DNA of 5,432 nucleotides from Acidobacteriota bacterium (GTDB lineage: Bacteria; Acidobacteriota; Terriglobia; Terriglobales; Acidobacteriaceae). Location: NCBI GenBank assembly GCA_003224995.1, contig QIAI01000168.1, positions 1 through 5,432 on the forward strand, read 5' to 3'. Within the stretch, counting starts at the first letter, position 1, and every line of letters starts with the position of its first letter. Shown here piece after piece: positions 1-4,998 of the stretch. The position numbers and the translations under genes are program-made. The notes under the pieces were generated by a model. That model had not been told where the DNA came from. It did not search any database and saw nothing but the letters and a program-made list of their open reading frames with translations.

Positions 1-24
1 CGGAGTCACGGAGGCACGGAGAGG
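1..24. repeat. Edge of a short GGAG-type tandem repeat
   Basis: Three consecutive 8-base units are visible: CGGAGTCA, CGGAGGCA and CGGAGAGG. They are cut by the window edge, so the full length is unknown. The style (purine-rich, short period, CGGAG core) resembles the middle repeat unit at 4231-4280, which carries GCTGAG, GCAGAG and GCGGAG cores. I recall similar 'cacggaggcacggag' tracts between genes in many environmental bacteria, but I cannot check that here. Confidence 0.5.
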
Positions 25-363
25 ACCTGGATCGATCAATTCTGAGAAACTTCTATTTCTCTCTATCTCCGTAGTGAAGAAAGACAGAGTCCGTACGTTT
101 TAGATACTTAATCTCCTGTTTCCAGGATCTAGTTTTCTTGCCAGTAGCCCATTTTGCGCTACACGAGGGCGAATTGTTTTGTTGTGCTGCGCGCCTCGGA
201 GTCAATGGTGATGCAGGTTCTGAATGGGTTTGTATGTCGTGTTTTGTACATCGGGTTTTATGAAAAGTGGAATTCGGGGACTGGGGAAATCTCCGTAAAA
301 CTGCATGCCACAGATTCGAAATGTTTTGTTGTTTTCTCGTAAGTACCCTGCTGCGTTTCTAGA
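25..363. other. Non-coding stretch without recognisable gene
   Basis: This stretch is more AT-rich than the rest of the window and has no open frame with the codon style of the neighbouring receptor genes. A 62-codon frame at 154-342 starts at TTG, has no ribosome binding site and no recognisable protein character. No tRNA-like cloverleaf, terminator or mobile-element end was seen. It is either an upstream regulatory region or eroded sequence. Confidence 0.5.
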
Positions 364-396
364 CATTGACAGTCATCAATGGACCTTTCCTTGCAT
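364..396 (+). promoter_or_regulatory. Candidate promoter with overlapping dyad operator
   Basis: A perfect consensus -35 hexamer TTGACA lies at 366-371, inside the inverted repeat CATTGA-CAGTCA-TCAATG at 364-381 (6-bp arms, 6-base centre). A repressor bound to this dyad would cover the -35. The best -10 candidates downstream, such as TTGCAT at 391-396, are poor and at a long spacing (19 bases). The promoter call is therefore tentative. If correct, the gene 1 transcript would have a leader of about 170 bases. Confidence 0.3.
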
Positions 397-400
397 TACA

Positions 401-575
401 GGCAGACAGCCAGAGAAGTCTGGGGTCGCGGACAGAAGCTGTTGATCACGGGGTCGAGTAAACAGCGCGTCCCTCTGGCTTCCAAAGAACACAGAGTGTG
501 GAGTGAGATTTGGGTTTCCGCGGGGAAACGGCCAGTCCCTCTGCGCCTGTTTACGCCGTAAAGGAGAGGGATCGC
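401..575 (+). promoter_or_regulatory. Structured 5' leader of receptor gene 1, possible RNA switch
   Basis: Several local hairpins can be drawn by eye: CCAGA/TCTGG (410-414 with 419-423), GACAG/CTGTT (431-435 with 439-443, last pair G-U), CTCTG/CAGAG (473-477 with 492-496) and GTTTCC/GGAAAC (514-519 with 524-529, extendable through TGG/CCA at 511-513 and 532-534). Two larger alternatives compete. In one, TCCCTCT at 536-542 pairs with AGAGGGA at 565-571, enclosing TTTAC/GTAAA (550-554 with 558-562) and trapping the ribosome binding site. In the other, GTAAACAG at 458-465 pairs with CTGTTTAC at 547-554, extended by GCG/CGC past one bulged base, which would free that site. I do not recognise a known riboswitch class. 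Chance pairing in GC-rich DNA is a real alternative. Confidence 0.35.
561..570 (+). promoter_or_regulatory. Ribosome binding site of receptor gene 1
   Basis: AAGGAGAGGG ends five bases before the ATG at 576, and its AAGGAG core is nine bases from it. This decides the start at 576 over an in-frame TTG at 510, which lies in the leader hairpin and has no such site. Part of it is complementary to TCCCTCT copies at 470-476 and 536-542. Confidence 0.8.
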
Positions 576-977
576 ATGAATCAGCCAAGGAAAAGTGTGA
601 TGGGGCGCAAGCTGGGCGGCTCGATCGCCATTCTATGTTGTTTCGTAGTTCTGCTGGCGGCTTCCGTCGGCCTGGCGCAAGAGACGACGGGCGGGTTGCA
701 GGGCACGGTCAAAGATCCGACGGGCGCGGTGGTTTCGAACGCAGGGGTTGAGCTCACAGGCTCATCCCTGGTGGGCTCCAAGAAATTGGATACCGATAGC
801 AGCGGTTATTACCGCTTCGCAAACTTGCCCCCCGGGGTGTACTCGATGCGCGTAACTGCGCCGGGCTTCACGCTGCTGAAGCGGGACGGGATCAACATCG
901 CGGTGGGCCGAATCCCCACCCTGGATCTGCAACTGCAGGTGGGTTCGATCGGTACCGTGGTGGAAGTGACGGGGTAA
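576..977 (+). CDS. Exported regulatory-like domain fragment of receptor gene 1
   Basis: This is the product if translation stops at TAA 975-977: 133 residues. A basic start (RKSVMGRK) is followed by a hydrophobic segment at about residues 16-34 and a likely signal peptidase I site VGLA/QE. The mature part is almost exactly one CarboxypepD_reg-like domain: GTVKDPTGAVV, then DTDSSGYYRFANLPPGVYSM, then VTAPGF, ending VEVTG. In whole receptors this domain sits in the periplasm ahead of the plug. The start at 576 is fixed by the AAGGAGAGGG site. Alone it could fold as a small secreted beta-sandwich, but no such stand-alone function is known to me. Confidence 0.7.
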   Translation: MNQPRKSVMGRKLGGSIAILCCFVVLLAASVGLAQETTGGLQGTVKDPTGAVVSNAGVELTGSSLVGSKKLDTDSSGYYRFANLPPGVYSMRVTAPGFTLLKRDGINIAVGRIPTLDLQLQVGSIGTVVEVTG

Positions 978-1010
978 GCGCCGCTCATTGATACCACCGC
1001 TTCGCACACC

Positions 1011-4000
1011 GTGACCAACATCACGCCGGATATTGTGGCGGAAGTTCCACACGGAATTTCGTTCCAGTCGGTTATTCAGTTTGCGCCCGCTGCCCGCAAT
1101 GAACCTTTGATGGGCAACAACGCGATCGCGGGGACGGGAGCGGGATCGTTCTCGCGTCCAGGTGTGGGTGGAAGCTCGCCGGGCAGCACGTCGAATGGCA
1201 ATGGATTTGGATTTCAAGTAGCCGGCGGCGCCGATAGCGAGAACCGTTACCTGGTCGAAGGCCAGGATACGGCGAACGTAATCGGCGGCTATTCGCACAC
1301 GGATGTTCCCTTTGAATTCATCAACCAGGTGGAAGTGAAGAGCTCGGGGATTGAAGCGGAGCATGGCGGCGCGATGGGCGGCGTGGTCAACGTCATCCTG
1401 AAGCGCGGCAGCAACAGCTGGCACGGATCGGCCGGGGCGCAGTATTCGGCGAATGCGCTGAATGCCAACCAGAACAGTCCCTTTTTATATTACGACCCGA
1501 CCGATAATGGAGTGGCAGCGCTCGGCCAAGATCCGAGGGCACTGACTTATCAGCAACGCGCGGACCGTTATCGCTTCGTACAGCCTTACTTTACGATCGG
1601 CGGCCCCATCCTGAAGGACCGGCTCTGGATTCATTTGGGCGTGGATCCGAAGTTCACCTCGGTGGGGCGATCGGTCAATTTCGGAAGCGCGAACAATAAC
1701 GCCGGAGTCCAAAACTTCAGCACAGATCAGCAAACCTATTTCACCACGGCGCGCGTCGATGCAACGGTCACGCAAAAGCTGCGGGTGTTCGCTTCCTGGC
1801 TCTACCAGCTGCAGCGAGCCTCAGGCGCGGTGCTGCCGGTCGCCGACTCAACCAACGGATTGTTTAACCCCTCATCGACGAATCCGCTCTTCCTTTATCA
1901 ACACGGGTACGGTTATGTCGCGCCGAACCAGACGATCAACGTGGGAGCCGATTTCGCGGCGACGCCGAAACTGGTGCTCACGACGCGCTTTGGGTATTTC
2001 TTCGAGAACTATCATGACTTCGGCTATCCGACGACGGGCTCGTTGTTCTCGTGGCTGACTGCGGGAGTCGTGCCCGGGAATCCTCCCACGGCGCTGCTGG
2101 ACAACCACGGCAATCCCTTACCCCAGTCCCTGCAGCAAGTCTCCGGATTTTTTTCGACGGGGACCGATCAGACCTTCACCCTTCGGAATGCGAACAAGCA
2201 TCACCAGTTCGACCAGGATGTGGCATGGTTCAAGAGTGGTTTGCTGGGGACCCACAACTTCAAATTCGGGTACCAGTTGAACCATGTGTTCAATGACATC
2301 TTCCAGCACTGGAACGCCCCGAATGTACAGTTGTATGTCGGGCAGGGCAATTTCTTTTCGCAGGGCGGCGACACTGGGACCACTAATTGTGCAGCTCTGC
2401 AAGCGCAAAATGGTCTTCCCATCTGCGCCGGCTTGTACGGCTACCTCAATGTGCAGGACTTGGGTTCGTTCGGCACAGCATCCAGCTTCAACCATAGTTT
2501 CTACGCACAGGATGCGTGGCAGATTGGCCGGGGATTCACCATCAACGCGGGCTTGCGCGTGGAGAAGGAATCTCTGCCCAGCGAAACTACAGCGGGAGGC
2601 TTTCCGTCGAAGCCCATCAACTTTGGGTGGGGAGACAAGATTGCGCCTCGCATCGGCGCGGCCTGGGATGTGTTCAGGGACGGCCGTTTGAAAGTGTTTG
2701 GCAGCTACGGCGTGTACAACGATCTGATGAAGCTGAACCTGGCCATCAGTTCGTTCGGCGGGCAGTACTGGCAGAACTGCTTTTACGGTCTGGACACGGC
2801 GGACCTGGCCAGCATCAACGTGAAATTTGGTGCGGGCCAGCGGTACTGCCCGGGCCCAAGCACCGGGACCGCCAACTTCGCGGGAGGGGTGACGCCCGCG
2901 GGGCTGACATTCCTGGAGAACCAGAACTTCCGCGGCACGGAGGGCGTGATGCCGGGACTGAAACCCTACCGGCAGCATGAAAGCGTATTCGGGACGGACT
3001 ATGCCATCACCAAGACGCTGGCCTTTGAAGCGCGTTGGGATCGGCGACGTCTGGATCGAGCGATTGAAGATGCAGCGATCTTCGATTCCACGGGCAGCGA
3101 GACCTTCCTGATCGTGAATCCTGGATTCGGACCGAATGCAGTCAATCTTTCACAAACGTGCACCGATCCGACGATCGCGCCACTTGGTTGCCCGCGCAAT
3201 ATTAAAGCGGCACGCAGCTACGATGGATTGGAGTTCCGCCTGACCAAAGCGACCAGCAAGAACTGGTTCGGGATGTTCTCCTACACCTATAGCAAGCTGC
3301 GCGGCAACTACTCCGGCTTGACCAGCACGGATCTGGCGGATGGAGGCGGCGGCCGCAACGCTCCGAACAACAGCCGCGCATTTGACGAGTCCTTCTTCCA
3401 GTATGACGCGAATGGACGCTCCTCGAGCGGGCCACTGGGAACGGATCGTCCGAATGCGTTCAAGGGCTACACCTACTATCGCATCCCGTGGAAAGGCGGA
3501 CGGACCTCGACCAACATTGGCTGGTTCCAGACGCTGTACAGCGGCACGCCGATGAGTACGTACATCGACGTGGGCGATTCGTTCTCGCAGCCTCCGTTTT
3601 CGGGTGGGTTCCCGGTTTATCCGGAGGACCGCGGGAAGTGGGCCAACATCAGCCTGGTGCCGAATAGTGCGGGCGTACTGGTTCCGACCATCACGAGTAT
3701 TGGCCAGCGGCGGACACCGTGGTACATCCAGTCGGATGCCAGCTTCAAGCAGGAGTTGAAAGTCAATAAGAACAATGAAGCGCAGGTGCTGACGTTTGAA
3801 GCGAACGTGATCAACCTCTTCAATCGGCAGGCGGCGACTGGGTTTTACTCACAGCTGGACTCGGCGTTTAACCAGAGCTTTCTGAATCCTGGAGGACAGT
3901 TCTCGTATTCCGCATTCGAGAATCCCTATGATTGGAAAGCGCTGCTCTCGAATACGACCGGGCTAAGCGGTCCTGACGCTGGGAAACCGATTATCGGCAA

Positions 4001-4073
4001 CAGCCAGTATGGCAAGCCGTTCCTCTTCCAGACGCCGCGCAGCCTGCGTCTGGCGGTGCGGTTCACGTTCTAA
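1011..4073 (+). CDS. Plug and beta-barrel part of receptor gene 1
   Basis: This is the part downstream of the internal stop: 1,020 residues if initiated at GTG 1011. That GTG is only the first permitted start codon in frame. Homology-like sequence begins earlier, at 978 (APLIDTTASHTVTNITPDIV), and no ribosome binding site precedes 1011, so it is unlikely to be a natural start. The plug covers about residues 1-140. The barrel has alternating aromatic strands, two close cysteine pairs (TNC...PIC and QNCFYG...RYCPG) that could form extracellular-loop disulfides, and the C-terminal barrel signature ending in phenylalanine. Without a signal peptide it could not reach the outer membrane, so it is functional only if joined to the upstream part by readthrough or if the stop is not real. 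Confidence 0.75.
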   Translation: MTNITPDIVAEVPHGISFQSVIQFAPAARNEPLMGNNAIAGTGAGSFSRPGVGGSSPGSTSNGNGFGFQVAGGADSENRYLVEGQDTANVIGGYSHTDVPFEFINQVEVKSSGIEAEHGGAMGGVVNVILKRGSNSWHGSAGAQYSANALNANQNSPFLYYDPTDNGVAALGQDPRALTYQQRADRYRFVQPYFTIGGPILKDRLWIHLGVDPKFTSVGRSVNFGSANNNAGVQNFSTDQQTYFTTARVDATVTQKLRVFASWLYQLQRASGAVLPVADSTNGLFNPSSTNPLFLYQHGYGYVAPNQTINVGADFAATPKLVLTTRFGYFFENYHDFGYPTTGSLFSWLTAGVVPGNPPTALLDNHGNPLPQSLQQVSGFFSTGTDQTFTLRNANKHHQFDQDVAWFKSGLLGTHNFKFGYQLNHVFNDIFQHWNAPNVQLYVGQGNFFSQGGDTGTTNCAALQAQNGLPICAGLYGYLNVQDLGSFGTASSFNHSFYAQDAWQIGRGFTINAGLRVEKESLPSETTAGGFPSKPINFGWGDKIAPRIGAAWDVFRDGRLKVFGSYGVYNDLMKLNLAISSFGGQYWQNCFYGLDTADLASINVKFGAGQRYCPGPSTGTANFAGGVTPAGLTFLENQNFRGTEGVMPGLKPYRQHESVFGTDYAITKTLAFEARWDRRRLDRAIEDAAIFDSTGSETFLIVNPGFGPNAVNLSQTCTDPTIAPLGCPRNIKAARSYDGLEFRLTKATSKNWFGMFSYTYSKLRGNYSGLTSTDLADGGGGRNAPNNSRAFDESFFQYDANGRSSSGPLGTDRPNAFKGYTYYRIPWKGGRTSTNIGWFQTLYSGTPMSTYIDVGDSFSQPPFSGGFPVYPEDRGKWANISLVPNSAGVLVPTITSIGQRRTPWYIQSDASFKQELKVNKNNEAQVLTFEANVINLFNRQAATGFYSQLDSAFNQSFLNPGGQFSYSAFENPYDWKALLSNTTGLSGPDAGKPIIGNSQYGKPFLFQTPRSLRLAVRFTF

Positions 4074-4097
4074 GCGGAAACCGGAAAAATGATCGCA

Positions 4098-4125
4098 GGG
4101 GCCGGGAAACCGGCCCCTTTTTTTT
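4098..4125 (+). terminator. Strong intrinsic terminator after receptor gene 1
   Basis: A perfect 8-bp GC stem, GGGGCCGG at 4098-4105 and CCGGCCCC at 4110-4117, closes a GAAA tetraloop and is followed directly by eight T residues (4118-4125). It begins 24 bases after the gene 1 stop codon. It should end that transcript and separate gene 2 as its own unit. Confidence 0.93.
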
Positions 4126-4171
4126 CTCCAGGAATCTTCTCGTGGCGGTGGAAGACGAGCTTAGCTTGGGA

Positions 4172-4230
4172 AAAAGCTTTTGACCGCGAAGGTCGCGAAG
4201 GATTCGCGAAGATCGCGAAGAAAAGCTTTT
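4172..4230. repeat. Repeat unit A, 9-bp period, palindrome-bounded
   Basis: The unit is bounded by two copies of the perfect 10-bp palindrome AAAAGCTTTT (4172-4181 and 4221-4230). Between them, after GAC, come CGCGAAGGT, CGCGAAGGATT, CGCGAAGAT and CGCGAAGAA. The period is nine bases, with two extra bases in the second step. TCGCGA occurs at 4193, 4204 and 4213. The strand is strongly purine-biased. The layout matches unit B at 4318-4385. Confidence 0.85.
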
Positions 4231-4280
4231 AACCGCTGAGGGCGCTGAGAACGGCCGCAGAGGCCGCGGAGAAACGCTTT
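4231..4280. repeat. Repeat unit C, same frame with a different core
   Basis: It follows directly on the palindrome shared with unit A. The opening AACCGC is the same as in unit B, but the core motif changes to CGCTGAGGG, CGCTGAGAA, CGCAGAGGC and CGCGGAGAA, ending AACGCTTT. The 9-bp period and the GAGAAA...GCTTT ending are kept. This suggests the end sequences and the period are conserved while the core word varies between units. Confidence 0.75.
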
Positions 4281-4317
4281 AGGGGCGGAGATTGCGAGGG
4301 AGGGCTCTCAATCTGGG

Positions 4318-4385
4318 AAGAGCTTTTAACCGCGAAGGTCGCGAAGGGTTCGCGAAGGTCGCGAAGGTCGCGAAGAAAATGCTTT
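4318..4385. repeat. Repeat unit B, expanded copy of unit A
   Basis: It starts AAGAGCTTTTAACCGCG and closes GAAGAAAATGCTTTA, close to the bounds of unit A. The core is CGCGAAGGT, CGCGAAGGGTT, CGCGAAGGT, CGCGAAGGT, CGCGAAGAA. That is the same +11 then +9 spacing as unit A with one extra 9-base step, consistent with slippage. TCGCGA occurs at 4339, 4350, 4359 and 4368. Confidence 0.85.
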
Positions 4386-4390
4386 ATGGG

Positions 4391-4444
4391 GAAGAATCGC
4401 GAACGCCGCGCTGAGAAACGCTTCGAGGGCTCGGAAAATCGCGA
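4391..4444. repeat. Degenerate repeat remnant D
   Basis: It has GAATCGCGAACG at 4394-4405, CGCTGAGAAACGCTT at 4409-4423 (matching the end of unit C), and AAATCGCGAACGACG from 4436. It looks like a decayed mixture of the two core types. The remaining spacing is irregular. Confidence 0.55.
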
Positions 4445-4516
4445 ACGACGCCATTAAATCACCCGCGAATGATTGCCCGCACCCGGCGTCTTTTCGCCCG
4501 TTACGCGCACATTCCC

Positions 4517-4548
4517 ATCTTGTTTAGTAAGATAGGCAATTCTACTTT
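4517..4548 (+). promoter_or_regulatory. Weak promoter candidate for receptor gene 2
   Basis: TTGTTT (4520-4525) and TACTTT (4543-4548) are 17 bases apart, the right spacing but only three of six consensus matches each. An inverted repeat ATCTT/AAGAT (4517-4521 with 4529-4533) overlaps the -35 position and could be an operator. The local sequence is AT-rich against a GC-rich background, as promoters often are. Confidence 0.25.
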
Positions 4549-4617
4549 GTAACGGGGAAGCAACCATTCCTGCGGGAAGCGATTCCATGTGGCAATACCC
4601 GCATGCTCAGGAGTGGG

Positions 4618-4623
4618 AAGGAG
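4618..4623 (+). promoter_or_regulatory. Ribosome binding site setting a TTG start for gene 2
   Basis: AAGGAG sits six bases before TTG 4630 (nine before TTG 4633). The in-frame ATG at 4603 lies upstream of this site and has no site of its own, so TTG 4630 is preferred. It gives a clean short signal peptide. Confidence 0.75.
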
Positions 4624-4629
4624 ACACGT

Positions 4630-4998
4630 TTGTTGAAATTGCGCGCTTCGTGTGGTTTCGGGCATTCACGCCTCAATCTGGTCTTCATTCTTTTCATAAT
4701 TTTTCTGGCAAGCTTTAGCTTCTCACAAGACGAACTGCCCAAAGGTACGCTGGAGGGGACGGTCATCGATTCCTCGGGCGCGCCCGTGGCGGGAGCCACC
4801 GTCGCCATCAACTCGCGGAGCGCAGAAGTTCCACTCTCGCTGACTACCGATAAAGACGGGAAGTACGCGACCGGCGCGCTCAATGCCGGCACCTACACGG
4901 TTCAGATTGAGGCCCGGAATTTCAAGAGCAATCGTTTCGTGCTTGAGGTCCGCAACGGGCAGAAGGTCAATGGCCAAGGTCAGTCCGGAGGAGATTGA
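4630..4998 (+). CDS. Signal peptide and regulatory-like domain of receptor gene 2
   Basis: This is a 122-residue product ending at TGA 4996-4998. Residues 1-32 form a signal peptide: basic start, then the long hydrophobic run NLVFILFIIFLASFSFS, with likely cleavage before QDE. Residues 38 to about 108 form a CarboxypepD_reg-like domain: KGTLEGTVIDSSGAPVAGAT, TTDKDGKYATGALNAGTYTV, and EARNFKSNRFVLEVRNGQKV. After QKV the residues NGQGQSGGD are not family-like and are read from the wrong frame. In the intact gene it would be the periplasmic N-terminal domain of the receptor. Confidence 0.7.
   Translation: MLKLRASCGFGHSRLNLVFILFIIFLASFSFSQDELPKGTLEGTVIDSSGAPVAGATVAINSRSAEVPLSLTTDKDGKYATGALNAGTYTVQIEARNFKSNRFVLEVRNGQKVNGQGQSGGD

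Larger units (their letters stand above)
576..4073 (+). pseudogene. Oar-like TonB-dependent receptor with one internal TAA
   Basis: This is one continuous reading frame for a carboxypeptidase-regulatory-like TonB-dependent outer-membrane receptor, 1,165 codons including an internal stop at codon 134. That length matches intact family members (roughly 1,100-1,200 residues). In order it has: a signal peptide (residues 1-34, cleavage likely after GLA), a CarboxypepD_reg-like beta-sandwich (about 39-133, motif GTVKDPTGA), a plug (about 146-285, with NRYLVEGQDT and GGVVNVILKRGS), and a beta-barrel of about 880 residues ending in LRLAVRFTF. The terminal phenylalanine is the classic signal for BAM-dependent insertion. 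Across the stop the sequence reads VEVTG-stop-APLIDTT, where the family normally has VEVTGEAPLIDTT, so one GAA-to-TAA change explains it. No other stop or frameshift occurs, so the lesion is very recent, tolerated, or an error in the sequence. The substrate is unknown. Confidence 0.85.
4126..4629. other. Repeat-rich intergenic region between the receptor genes
   Basis: No coding frame is supported across these 504 bases. The middle (4172-4444) carries the short-period repeat family listed separately. The last ~185 bases form the upstream region of gene 2, with a weak promoter candidate at 4517-4548 and a TGCGGG/CCCGCA inverted repeat (4571-4576 with 4598-4603, 21-base loop). No transposase, insertion-sequence end or tRNA was seen. 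Confidence 0.7.

Noticed and set aside
81..108. A possible promoter, AAGACA and GATACT with a 16-base spacer
   Set aside because: Both hexamers match poorly, and such matches are expected by chance in an AT-rich stretch.
154..342. A 62-codon plus-strand frame in the upstream region
   Set aside because: It starts at TTG with no ribosome binding site, shows no recognisable protein features, and lies in AT-rich non-coding DNA.
510..575. An upstream extension of gene 1 to the in-frame TTG at 510
   Set aside because: It would put non-signal residues before a normal signal peptide and ignore the strong AAGGAGAGGG site before ATG 576.
975..977. Reassignment of the stop codon as selenocysteine or pyrrolysine, or a different genetic code
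   Set aside because: The codon is TAA, not TGA or TAG, and gene 1 itself ends with TAA at 4071-4073, so TAA is used as a real stop nearby.
2118..2978. A 286-codon minus-strand frame, with a similar one at 762-1424
   Set aside because: Both lie wholly opposite the receptor frame, are rich in Arg/Ala/His as expected of shadows of GC-rich coding DNA, and lack ribosome binding sites or known motifs.
4172..4444. The repeat region as a CRISPR array
   Set aside because: The repeats are 8-11 bases, run without unique spacers of constant length, and no cas gene is present.
4571..4603. The TGCGGG/CCCGCA inverted repeat as a terminator or riboswitch stem
   Set aside because: It has a 21-base loop, no T-tract and no supporting second stem.
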